This document shows positions 30,105-37,193 of a stretch of DNA of 38,632 bases, piece by piece. The DNA lies in assembly GCA_948469885.1 (NCBI GenBank), contig CAOKMT010000018.1, positions 1 through 38,632 of the forward strand, given 5' to 3'. Position 1 is the stretch's first letter; each line of letters starts with the position of its first letter. The position numbers and the translations under genes were made by a program. This DNA comes from an uncultured Sporosarcina sp. (GTDB lineage Bacteria; Bacillota; Bacilli; Bacillales_A; Planococcaceae). The notes under the pieces are model-generated. The model was not told the origin of the DNA, made no database searches, and saw only the letters and a list, made by a program, of their open reading frames with translations.

Positions 30105-30873
30105 ATTGACGCTTCATCCAAGCACACAATTCGCGAACGATCCTTGTATTTTCCACCGGCGGGATATGATGCGTAAACGTTGGAAAATACATCGTTTCAT
30201 ATACTTTATCATACTCCCGTAGTGCATTTTCCAGTAATTGCGCTTGTTCAACAGATACATGGGCATCTAGCATGCCGTGAATGATGAGAACAGGTGCATC
30301 TAATTCGTTAATTCGAAACAAGGCAGTCCGGTCCCGATAGGCATTCGGATTATTATTTGGCGTGCCACCGATGACTCGTTTCATCATTCGACGCATATCG
30401 AGCCGCTCATTATATGTAAAAACGACATCCGAAACGCCTGCCCATGTGACGACCGATGTAATATCATCGCGTAATATCGCCGTCCATAACGCCATAATAC
30501 CACCACGAGAAAAAGCAAAAAGATGAATACGCTCGGAATCGGTTTTCGGATGTTGTTTTAAGACATCAACCGCATTCACCGCGTCTAAACGATCATCTCC
30601 TGCGAATTCGTCACGCCCTTCTCCACCCCGATTTCCACGATAGTACGGGGCGAATACTGTGAAGCCGTTAGAAGCCAACTGTGCCATCCGTGACGGTCGA
30701 ACCATTCCGACATGTTGAATCCCACCGCGCAAATAAACGATCCCGTCATACTTGCCTTCCTCTATCGGCTCCGCCATCAGCCCTTTCACTTTCAATCCAT
30801 TGGATAAGTATGTGATTTCCTCCAAACGGACGTCCGGGTTCGGGGAAGGATATAACTTGCGGTGTACAATCAT
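30103..30873 (-). CDS. ytmA: Alpha/beta hydrolase of the prolyl-oligopeptidase type (YtmA)
   Basis: A 256-residue alpha/beta hydrolase close to B. subtilis YtmA. The nucleophile serine is in LFAFSRGGIMA near residue 115, the aspartate in LIIHGMLDAHVS near residue 205 and the histidine in FPTFTHHIPP near residue 240. YLRGGIQHVGMVRPSRMAQL near residue 45 is a YtmA family block. The start at 30873 aligns with the B. subtilis start (MIV...), leaving a four-base gap to the ytkD stop; two earlier in-frame starts (30885, 30894) overlap ytkD and cannot be excluded. Co-transcribed with ytkD. Substrate unknown, probably an ester or short peptide. Confidence 0.9.
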   Translation of the reverse strand: MIVHRKLYPSPNPDVRLEEITYLSNGLKVKGLMAEPIEEGKYDGIVYLRGGIQHVGMVRPSRMAQLASNGFTVFAPYYRGNRGGEGRDEFAGDDRLDAVNAVDVLKQHPKTDSERIHLFAFSRGGIMALWTAILRDDITSVVTWAGVSDVVFTYNERLDMRRMMKRVIGGTPNNNPNAYRDRTALFRINELDAPVLIIHGMLDAHVSVEQAQLLENALREYDKVYETMYFPTFTHHIPPVENTRIVRELCAWMKRQ

Positions 30874-30877
30874 CCCA

Positions 30878-31342
30878 TCATCCATTTTGCTCAACCCACT
30901 TTCTAAGCACGTCCATTCCCGTATCCTTCATATGAAAACTGAAGTCTTTACAATTGGCAAGTTCTTCTTCCGTCATCCACAAAGCCCCTTCCGTTTCGAA
31001 AAGCATTGGATTCGAATCCACGTGGACAACTCTTCCAGTGAAAACAGCTTTACAAAAAGTCGTATCGCTTTGCACGATATACTCCGCAAATTTAACAAGA
31101 TCTGTAACTGTAACACCAGTTTCTTCCATCGTTTCCCGGATGGCAGCTGCCTCAATCGCCTCTGCCGGTTCCGCTTTTCCACCGGGAAATTCGATCCCTC
31201 TCGTTGAATGGCGTGTGAGCAGCCATTTCCCTTCATATTTCACGATGACGAGCACATGTCGAGCTGGCATCCCCAACCGATTTTCTCCGAATGTCAGCTC
31301 GACACGCCCGCCGTTCACATCTTCAAATGTAAGAATCGCCAT
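30878..31342 (-). CDS. ytkD: Nudix hydrolase, 8-oxo-dGTPase-like (YtkD)
   Basis: A 154-residue Nudix protein that hydrolyses nucleoside triphosphates; B. subtilis YtkD removes 8-oxo-dGTP and related oxidised nucleotides. The Nudix box is complete: G-x5-E-x7-REUxEExGU as GGKAEPAEAIEAAAIRETMEETG near residues 54-77. The family-typical ending MTEEELANCKDFSFHMKD follows. The ATG at 31342 has AAAGGA a few bases upstream; the GTG one codon earlier would be too close. The downstream ytmA gene starts four bases after its stop, so the two form an operon. Confidence 0.92.
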   Translation of the reverse strand: MAILTFEDVNGGRVELTFGENRLGMPARHVLVIVKYEGKWLLTRHSTRGIEFPGGKAEPAEAIEAAAIRETMEETGVTVTDLVKFAEYIVQSDTTFCKAVFTGRVVHVDSNPMLFETEGALWMTEEELANCKDFSFHMKDTGMDVLRKWVEQNG

Positions 31343-31382
31343 CACTTCCTTTTGTCCAGTCTATCGAAGGACAGCGATACGT

Positions 31383-31691
31383 TCAACGGAAATACGGTAG
31401 TTGTTCGATAAACTTTTTTGAATGTTCATCCGTAAACTCGTGAATCAGCGCATACACCTTTTGTGTCCTTGCATCAATTTCATGATTGCCTCGGTCGTAG
31501 TGATAAGGAATATACGGTAAATGTGCTCTAAAAAAATTCCTGAACTCTAACTCGTACGTCTGTTCAAACAAATTGTAAAATACTGGGATATATTCTTGTG
31601 TCACTACTACCTCGTAATCCCAAGGTGAATCATGAGGGTGAGTGTACACCCGTTGATCTGAAATTGAAACGTACATTTTATGCTTTTCCAT
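31383..31691 (-). CDS. Conserved hypothetical protein, 102 residues
   Basis: A soluble protein with an unusual content of Tyr, His and Phe: MYVSISDQRVYTHPHDSPWD opens it, followed by YEVVVTQEYIPVFYNLFEQ and LPYIPYHYDRGNHEIDARTQ. No membrane segment, cysteine or catalytic motif is recognised. The final helix (TQKVYALIHEFTDEHSKKFIEQL) looks well formed. The ribosome site GGATGG lies six bases before the ATG at 31691. It precedes ytkD by 40 bases on the same strand and may be co-transcribed. Bacillales often carry a small protein of this type near ytkD and dps, but I cannot name its family. Confidence 0.7.
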   Translation of the reverse strand: MEKHKMYVSISDQRVYTHPHDSPWDYEVVVTQEYIPVFYNLFEQTYELEFRNFFRAHLPYIPYHYDRGNHEIDARTQKVYALIHEFTDEHSKKFIEQLPYFR

Positions 31692-31737
31692 ACGATCCCA
31701 TCCTTTTGCTTTTGGTTAGGATGGACCGTACAAAACA

Positions 31738-31772
31738 AAACATGCATCTCCTTTGAAAGGAGATGCATGTTT
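31738..31772 (-). terminator. Intrinsic terminator of the yjfB-like gene
   Basis: A perfect 16-bp stem (31738-31753 with 31757-31772) with a short loop is followed on the minus strand by TTTTGTTTTG. It lies six bases past the stop codon. Confidence 0.85.
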
Positions 31773-31778
31773 CCGAAT

Positions 31779-31964
31779 TTAAGCTTTCAGGTCAATCGAA
31801 GCGCCTTTATGAGGATGGAGTGCTACGGATTGCCCGGCTGGTAAACTTTCCAGCATCTCGGTTGCAGCAGCACTACTCATCTTGAGCGAATTATTCAGGA
31901 CACTCATTTGCACAGTCGACTGCAAACTTCTTAATTGGTTTGCCATGATGGCGTTCATTTCCAC
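31779..31964 (-). CDS. yjfB: YjfB-like putative motility protein
   Basis: A 61-residue protein of the YjfB family, named putative motility proteins because of SigD-linked expression in B. subtilis. The family C-terminus HPHKGASIDLKA (HPHxGxxIDxxV in relatives) is clear, after a helical stretch with LQSTVQMSVLNNSLKMSSAA. The start is a GTG at 31964 with GGGAGAG seven bases upstream. A possible SigD promoter lies about 40 bases upstream. It stands alone, with a terminator after it. No flagellar genes are near. Molecular function is not known. Confidence 0.82.
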   Translation of the reverse strand: MEMNAIMANQLRSLQSTVQMSVLNNSLKMSSAAATEMLESLPAGQSVALHPHKGASIDLKA

Positions 31965-31991
31965 TATCCATCTCTCCCTTCTACTTATATC

Positions 31992-32018
31992 ATCGACAAC
32001 TTTGTCATATACTTAAAG
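31992..32018 (-). promoter_or_regulatory. SigD-like promoter of yjfB
   Basis: Minus strand: TTAA, a 15-base spacer and GTCGATGA, against the SigD consensus TAAA-N14-16-GCCGATAT. Six of eight -10 positions fit. It is the right distance from the GTG start. A weak SigA alternative exists. Confidence 0.35.
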
Positions 32019-32047
32019 GTAGGAAGGGGATCATTGCTCGAAAAGGT

Positions 32048-32497
32048 TCAGCTATTGTCTTCTCCAAGAAATGCGTTCAGCATCCATTGATGTTTTTCGA
32101 TGCTTTGGTAAATCGCGTTCAGTAAGTCTTCCGTCATATCATCGCCGATTTTAGCGGCTTCATCCATTCCTTTTTTCAACGATTCCATAATATGAGCGAA
32201 ATCCTCCACAATTGTGGCAACCATTCGATCCGCTTTCTCTTCACCTGTTGCCTCTTTTACTACGGACTGTTCAAGATGTTCTTTCATCGTCGCAACAGGG
32301 TTTCCGCCCAATGTCAAAATGCGTTCTGCAATTTCATCCATATGAGCTGTCGCTTCATCGTATAACTCTTCAAACTTCGTGTGCAATGTGAAAAAATGAT
32401 GACCTTTTACATACCAATGGTAATTATGTAATTTCGTGTACATAACCGACCAAGTAGCTACCTGTGTATTCATTTCTTTAATAAGTTCTGTTGACAT
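32048..32497 (-). CDS. dps: Dps family DNA-protection ferritin
   Basis: A 149-residue ferritin-like subunit of the Dps family; twelve subunits form a shell that stores iron and protects DNA during stress. The ferroxidase ligands lie in HNYHWYVKGHHFFTLHTKFEELYDEATAHMDEIAERI, with the usual His, Asp and Glu spacing. The ATG at 32497 (MSTELIKEMN) has GGAG nine bases upstream; two earlier ATGs lie in or before that site. A SigB-like GTTTAT-N14-TGGTAA lies upstream, matching SigB control in B. subtilis. It is divergent from ytjA. Confidence 0.93.
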   Translation of the reverse strand: MSTELIKEMNTQVATWSVMYTKLHNYHWYVKGHHFFTLHTKFEELYDEATAHMDEIAERILTLGGNPVATMKEHLEQSVVKEATGEEKADRMVATIVEDFAHIMESLKKGMDEAAKIGDDMTEDLLNAIYQSIEKHQWMLNAFLGEDNS

Positions 32498-32542
32498 ATA
32501 AAACATCTCCTTCAATCTACTATAATTCGTCCTACTGTTAAT

Positions 32543-32568
32543 TTACCACAACTATCACTACAATAAAC
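32543..32568 (-). promoter_or_regulatory. SigB-like promoter of dps
   Basis: Minus strand: GTTTAT (plus 32563-32568), 14-base spacer, TGGTAA (plus 32543-32548); five of six and four of six matches. Known SigB control of dps in B. subtilis supports it. Confidence 0.4.
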
Positions 32569-32597
32569 ATGAATTGCATTTCTAGGGAGTTATTATA

Positions 32598-32831
32598 TTG
32601 AAAAAAATACTTATGTTCTTCATTAAAATTTATCAAAAAGCAATTTCCCCATTGACGCCACCATCTTGCCGTTTTTATCCGACATGCTCGCATTATGGAC
32701 TAGAAGCGATAGAAACACACGGTGCTTTGAAAGGATTTTGGCTTCTCATCCGCAGAATTTCAAAGTGTCATCCATTTCATGAAGGCGGATATGACCCTGT
32801 TCCATTGAAAAAAAGTTCCGATGATGACTAA
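32598..32831 (+). CDS. ytjA: Membrane protein insertion efficiency factor YidD (YtjA)
   Basis: A 77-residue YidD-family protein that assists insertion of membrane proteins together with YidC and SecYEG. The family core is complete: [33 protein letters not shown] and [24 protein letters not shown]. It is peripheral, attached by its amphipathic N-terminus. The start is a TTG at 32598 with AGGGAG about eight bases upstream. A terminator overlaps its stop codon. It is divergent from dps. Confidence 0.95.
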   Translation: MKKILMFFIKIYQKAISPLTPPSCRFYPTCSHYGLEAIETHGALKGFWLLIRRISKCHPFHEGGYDPVPLKKSSDDD

Positions 32832-32858
32832 AGTTCGGCTATTATGCCGAACTTTTTT
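32831..32858 (+). terminator. Intrinsic terminator of ytjA
   Basis: A perfect 9-bp stem AAGTTCGGC (32831-32839) with GCCGAACTT (32846-32854) is followed by a T-run. It begins at the last base of the ytjA stop codon. Confidence 0.92.
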
Positions 32859-32871
32859 TATAAAAAGTTAG

Positions 32872-32930
32872 TTGCACACTTGCTCACTTTCCTGTATGAT
32901 AAAAAAACAATATCACAAATCGTAACGATT
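32872..32930 (+). promoter_or_regulatory. SigA promoter and operator-like palindrome of the zinc-binding lipoprotein gene
   Basis: TTGCAC (32872-32877), a 17-base spacer and TATGAT (32895-32900) form a good promoter. Just past the expected start lies AATCGT-A-ACGATT (32918-32930), a perfect 6-1-6 palindrome that resembles the outer parts of a Zur box but is shorter. Repression there would fit zinc control. Confidence 0.6.
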
Positions 32931-32953
32931 CCTATTTGAGGAGGAACCAACTG

Positions 32954-33907
32954 TTGAAAAAAATAAGCACCTTGGCTTTATTATTACTAGCTAGTTTATG
33001 GTTAACCGCCTGCAGCCAGCAAGAACGTGTGAGCGATAAAATGGAGGAAAAGATATCCGTTTACACGACTGTCTATCCGCTCCAATACTTTACTGAACGG
33101 ATCGGTGGCGATGCGGTAGATGTGAAATCGATCTATCCACCCGGCGCAGATGAGGTTACTTTTGAACCGTCGCTAAAAGAGATGATGGCGCTGGCCGATT
33201 CGGACTTATTCTTTTATATCGGTCTTGGTCTCGAAGGATTTGTCAATAATGCGGAAAAAACGTTAAAAAATGAACATGTTAAAATGATCGCAACTTCAGA
33301 AGCGATTACAGAAGATATGCTAGATGAATCGCATGATGACCATGACCACGACCATGAAGAACACGACCATCACCACGGTGACTTTGATCCTCACGTGTGG
33401 ATGTCGCCTGTATTGAGCGATGCACTTGCCTATTCGATCAAAGAAGCACTTATTGAAATTGCCCCTGACCAAAAAGAAACATTTCAGAAAAACTTTGAAT
33501 CGTTACGAGATGATTTGCTCTTGCTCGATCGCCAATTTATCGATATGGCCTCGACTGCCAAAACGAAAACCTTTTTCGTATCCCATGCCGCCTTCGGTTA
33601 TATTGCAGACACGTATGGTTTAACACAAGTCGCGATTGCCGGTTTGAACTCGCAAAGCGAACCTTCCCAAAAAGAATTGGCTGCACTTGTTGAATATGCA
33701 AAAGAACAAGATGTGAAATATATCTTTTTTGAACAAAACGTTTCCTCTAAATTGACAGACGTCATCCGAAAAGAAATTGGTGCTGAATCATTGATGCTTC
33801 ATAACCTTGGCGTCTTAACAGCTGACGACATAAAAAATGGAGAAGATTATTTCTCTTTGATGGCGTATAACCTCGATATGCTAAAAAAAGCGTTAAACGA
33901 TTCATAA
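32954..33907 (+). CDS. znuA: Zinc ABC transporter substrate-binding lipoprotein (ZnuA/AdcA-like)
   Basis: A 317-residue cluster A-I metal-binding protein. The lipobox LTAC places Cys20 as the lipid-anchored residue after a 19-residue signal peptide (MKKISTLALLLLASLWLTA). An acidic His-rich loop (DDHDHDHEEHDHHHG, near residues 122-137) marks a zinc type. Ligand regions are YPLQYFTERIGGD, DPHVWMSPVL and VSHAAFGYIADTYG. The start is a TTG at 32954 with GAGGAGG nine bases upstream; the longer frame would start inside the ribosome site. No permease or ATPase gene is adjacent, so it must work with a transporter encoded elsewhere. A probable operator lies upstream. Confidence 0.9.
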   Translation: MKKISTLALLLLASLWLTACSQQERVSDKMEEKISVYTTVYPLQYFTERIGGDAVDVKSIYPPGADEVTFEPSLKEMMALADSDLFFYIGLGLEGFVNNAEKTLKNEHVKMIATSEAITEDMLDESHDDHDHDHEEHDHHHGDFDPHVWMSPVLSDALAYSIKEALIEIAPDQKETFQKNFESLRDDLLLLDRQFIDMASTAKTKTFFVSHAAFGYIADTYGLTQVAIAGLNSQSEPSQKELAALVEYAKEQDVKYIFFEQNVSSKLTDVIRKEIGAESLMLHNLGVLTADDIKNGEDYFSLMAYNLDMLKKALNDS

Positions 33908-33942
33908 AGAAGATGCCCTATCTGAAATGAGAATTTCCACAT

Positions 33943-33984
33943 AAAAGCGGTGAAGGTAATGTTTTGAACGCCTTCACCGCTTTT
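33943..33984. terminator. Terminator between converging znuA and menE
   Basis: A perfect 14-bp stem AAAAGCGGTGAAGG (33943-33956) with its complement (33971-33984) encloses a 14-base loop. T and A tracts flank it on both sides, so it should stop both converging transcripts. Confidence 0.92.
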
Positions 33985-34016
33985 ATTTTAGTAATTTATG
34001 GGATAACCTTGCCCGC

Positions 34017-35459
34017 TTAAGCTTGAAGCCATTCCTTCAGCTCTCGGCGCAATAGTTTATTGGATGCGTTGCGCGGCAACTTCTCCACGAATTGAAATTC
34101 CTTCGGCACTTTATAGCGCGCCAAATGTTCCGAACAAAAAGTAGCAAGTTCCTCTGCCTCCAAATTACCGGCGCAAACAATGAATGCAACAGGGACGCTT
34201 CCCCATTCAGCATCTTCCTTGCCACATACGCCCGCTTCCAAAACTTTTGGGTGACCCGCAAGCACATTTTCAATTTCAGCAGGATAAATATTTTCTCCTC
34301 CCGAAATAATTAAATCGGAACGCCTATCGACAATATATAAATACCCTTCCTCATCGACATAACCGATATCCCCGGTCGGCAGCCACCCATCGATTGACGG
34401 CACAGTATGTTCAAATCGGCCGATATAACCAGGCGTCACATGAGGTCCTCTAATAAGCACTTCACCGTATTCTCCAGCATTTTCAACATCTTTAATTTTA
34501 ATTTCATTGAAAAATAACGGTTTGCCTGCCGAACCTTGTTTCTGTATCGCATCTGTCGATGAAAGCGTCGCAGTCTGGGAGCTTGTTTCTGTCATACCGT
34601 ACGTCTGAAGAACAGGTATATTGAGCCGCTGTGCCCGCTCCAAATAATCAACCGGGACCGGTCCCCCCCCTGCAAGCATTGTTTGAAACGATGGGTGGGC
34701 AGTCGCCCCATTCTTTTCGAGCTCATGTAAAATTTTATTCAACATGAGCGAAACGACAGACATACGTGTGACTGATCCAGTCTGGATTTCTTTTGCAACA
34801 CACACTGCCTCAAACTTCTCATAAAGCCGAACTTCCATACCATATAATACCGATCGAACAAGTATTGAAAAACCGCTAATATGGAATAACGGCATCGTAC
34901 AAAGCCATACGTCTTTTTCATCCAATCCCAAGTTTAGTACTGAAGAAAGCGCACTCGATGTATGGTTGCCGACCGTTTGACGGACACCTTTCGGGAATCC
35001 TGTCGTTCCGGACGTATACATGATAGTGATGGTCCGTTCTGATGGCCATATACCTTTTACAGAAAAATCTTTCTCTTCGCTTTTCTTTAAAACAGTGAAC
35101 AAAATCGTATGAGTTCCCTCAACATCAATCCATTCCGCCAATTCATTAGACACGATCACTGCTTTCGCGCTTGAATCATCTAACTGCCAGGCTAATTCTT
35201 GTTTCGTCAATCGACGATTTAGCATAACGATTTCAAGACCAAGCAGCATAGACGCATGGATGATAAAAACCATTTCCGCATTGGAGGATCCGAGCAACGC
35301 GATCCGATCGCCCTCGTTCAACCCATTCGCTTTCATTTTTCGCGCATAACGCATTGATTGTTCTTTCAGCTCTGCAAATGTCCAAGATTCGTCACGAAAT
35401 GACAAAGCGATCTTATCAGGCGTTAAATAAGCACGTTGGACAAGCCAGTTTGGAATCAT
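34017..35459 (-). CDS. menE: O-succinylbenzoate-CoA ligase
   Basis: A 480-residue ANL-superfamily enzyme that activates o-succinylbenzoate with ATP and CoA in menaquinone synthesis. The AMP-binding motif TIMYTSGTTGFPKGVRQT is near residue 150, LQTYGMTETSSQTATLSS near residue 270, GWLPTGDIGYVDEEG near residue 360, DRRSDLIISGGENIYPAEIE near residue 380 and the lysine in RNASNKLLRRELK near the end. The start at 35459 has AAGGTG six bases upstream; the ATG five codons earlier overlaps it. A terminator hairpin sits between menB and menE, directly ahead of the ribosome site, so menE depends on readthrough or an unseen promoter. Confidence 0.95.
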   Translation of the reverse strand: MIPNWLVQRAYLTPDKIALSFRDESWTFAELKEQSMRYARKMKANGLNEGDRIALLGSSNAEMVFIIHASMLLGLEIVMLNRRLTKQELAWQLDDSSAKAVIVSNELAEWIDVEGTHTILFTVLKKSEEKDFSVKGIWPSERTITIMYTSGTTGFPKGVRQTVGNHTSSALSSVLNLGLDEKDVWLCTMPLFHISGFSILVRSVLYGMEVRLYEKFEAVCVAKEIQTGSVTRMSVVSLMLNKILHELEKNGATAHPSFQTMLAGGGPVPVDYLERAQRLNIPVLQTYGMTETSSQTATLSSTDAIQKQGSAGKPLFFNEIKIKDVENAGEYGEVLIRGPHVTPGYIGRFEHTVPSIDGWLPTGDIGYVDEEGYLYIVDRRSDLIISGGENIYPAEIENVLAGHPKVLEAGVCGKEDAEWGSVPVAFIVCAGNLEAEELATFCSEHLARYKVPKEFQFVEKLPRNASNKLLRRELKEWLQA

Positions 35460-35477
35460 TCCATCACCTTCCATTCA

Positions 35478-35507
35478 GAAAAAGCTGCCCTATTATGGAG
35501 GCAGCTT
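35478..35507 (-). terminator. Hairpin with T-run between menB and menE
   Basis: Minus strand: AAGCTGCC (plus 35500-35507) pairs with GGCAGCTT (plus 35482-35489) and is followed by TTTTTCTG. It lies 19-48 bases before the menE start codon and about 24 bases past the menB stop codon. Confidence 0.75.
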
Positions 35508-35530
35508 CATTTCTTAGTTTGTATAAAATA

Positions 35531-36349
35531 TTAAGGGAAACGTGGGAATTGACCGAAGTCCGGTTTACGTTTTTCTTTAAACGCATCGCGACCTTCTTTT
35601 GCTTCATCAGTTGTGTAATAAAGAAGCGTTGCATCCCCTGCTAGTTGCTGTAGCCCCGCCAGGCCATCTGTATCGGCATTCATAGCCGCTTTCAAAAAGC
35701 GTAAAGCAGTCGGGCTCTTCTCAAGCATCTCTTCACACCATTGGACTGTTTCATCTTCCAATTGCGCGTATGGTACAACTGTATTGACAAGTCCCATATC
35801 CAGTGCTTCTTGCGCGTTGTATTGACGACATAGATACCAGATTTCCCGTGCTTTCTTATGCCCGATAATACGTGCCAAATAACCAGATCCATAACCCGCG
35901 TCAAACGAACCAACTTTCGGTCCAGTTTGTCCGAAAATGGCGTTATCGGCTGCAATCGTCAAATCACAAACGACATGTAACACATGCCCGCCGCCGATCG
36001 CATAACCCGCGACCATCGCCACGACCGGTTTTGGAATAACGCGAATCAAACGTTGTAAATCAAGAACGTTAAGACGTGGAATTTCGTCTTCCCCGACATA
36101 TCCACCGTGCCCACGAACCGATTGGTCTCCACCCGAGCAAAATGCTTTCTCGCCTTCTCCAGTTAAAACGATAACACCGATACTTTCATCGTCACGCGCG
36201 CGTGTGAACGCATCGATCAGTTCCGCTGTTGTTTTAGGACGAAATGCATTTCGGACTTCTGGTCGGTTGATCGTAATTTTACCGATGCCGTTATACTTTT
36301 CATATTTAATGTCTTCGTATGTACGTATTGTTTCCCATTGACGTGTCAT
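35531..36349 (-). CDS. menB: 1,4-dihydroxy-2-naphthoyl-CoA synthase
   Basis: A 272-residue crotonase-fold enzyme that cyclises o-succinylbenzoyl-CoA to 1,4-dihydroxy-2-naphthoyl-CoA. Characteristic blocks are [78 protein letters not shown] and the C-terminal [14 protein letters not shown]. The oxyanion and active-site glycine and aspartate positions are standard. GAGGGGG precedes the ATG. The menH stop is four bases upstream, so menD-menH-menB are one transcript. Confidence 0.97.
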   Translation of the reverse strand: MTRQWETIRTYEDIKYEKYNGIGKITINRPEVRNAFRPKTTAELIDAFTRARDDESIGVIVLTGEGEKAFCSGGDQSVRGHGGYVGEDEIPRLNVLDLQRLIRVIPKPVVAMVAGYAIGGGHVLHVVCDLTIAADNAIFGQTGPKVGSFDAGYGSGYLARIIGHKKAREIWYLCRQYNAQEALDMGLVNTVVPYAQLEDETVQWCEEMLEKSPTALRFLKAAMNADTDGLAGLQQLAGDATLLYYTTDEAKEGRDAFKEKRKPDFGQFPRFP

Positions 36350-36353
36350 AATT

Positions 36354-37193
36354 TTACCCCCTCAATTTTTTTGGAACAAGAAGATACTTCTCTATCATTG
36401 TAGCAAATAAAGTCGGTTTTTCCACATGTATTGCATGACCCGCTCCTTTTATCGTCTGATGATCGACAGTAGGGAGATATTTCTCCATTTCCCGGGCAAT
36501 ATTCACAAACTTCATGTCGATTTCCCCAGTAACTAGGAAAACTGGCAATGTAATCGACGACAGATTATTCCAATAAGATGGTTGGCTTCCTGTTCCGATG
36601 CCAAGTAAACTATTGGCAAGTCCCGTTTCACTTTGGCTCAACCGTTCTTGTCGAATCATCTTTTGTCTTTCCACAGACAATTTTTTTTGCGAATCAAAAA
36701 GTGGAATACTTTCCCAAAAGTTGACAAAAGCAAGAAGGCCTTCTGTCAAAATCTTTTCCGCAAGTTTTTGATCTGTTTCTCTGCGTTCTGCTCTTTCCAA
36801 CTCCGTCTTCAAACCCGGAGACGCGCTTTCAAGGATTAAAGCCTTCACACGTTTCGGATATCGGATCGTATAAGCGAGCGCAATTCGCCCGCCCATTGAA
36901 TAACCAACGAGTGCGAAAGTCTCGAGACCAAGTTGGTCAAAGAGTTCTTCCAAATCTGCTATTTGTTCATTCATCGAATAGCACTCCGGTTCTATTGGCA
37001 CCGCCGATTTCCCGTGTCCCGTCAAATCGACAGCAATCATTTTAAAGCGCCCCTGCAAATATTGAAAAACCGGCTGCCACGTTTCGACACTTCCCGTAAA
37101 ACCATGTAAAAAGACGATGACCGGCAATGAGTCACATCCGAAACTTCGGACGTTCAATCGATTGCCGCGCACTTGAACGATATCCTCACACAT
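36354..37193 (-). CDS. menH: 2-succinyl-6-hydroxy-2,4-cyclohexadiene-1-carboxylate synthase
   Basis: A 279-residue alpha/beta hydrolase-fold enzyme that removes pyruvate from SEPHCHC to give SHCHC in menaquinone synthesis. The oxyanion block [15 protein letters not shown], the nucleophile elbow [13 protein letters not shown], the aspartate in VTGEIDMKF and the histidine in [12 protein letters not shown] form the triad. The start at 37193 (MCEDIVQV) has AAAGG ten bases upstream and overlaps the menD stop by eight bases; the longer frame would run back far into menD. It sits in the normal order menD-menH-menB-menE. Confidence 0.94.
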   Translation of the reverse strand: MCEDIVQVRGNRLNVRSFGCDSLPVIVFLHGFTGSVETWQPVFQYLQGRFKMIAVDLTGHGKSAVPIEPECYSMNEQIADLEELFDQLGLETFALVGYSMGGRIALAYTIRYPKRVKALILESASPGLKTELERAERRETDQKLAEKILTEGLLAFVNFWESIPLFDSQKKLSVERQKMIRQERLSQSETGLANSLLGIGTGSQPSYWNNLSSITLPVFLVTGEIDMKFVNIAREMEKYLPTVDHQTIKGAGHAIHVEKPTLFATMIEKYLLVPKKLRG

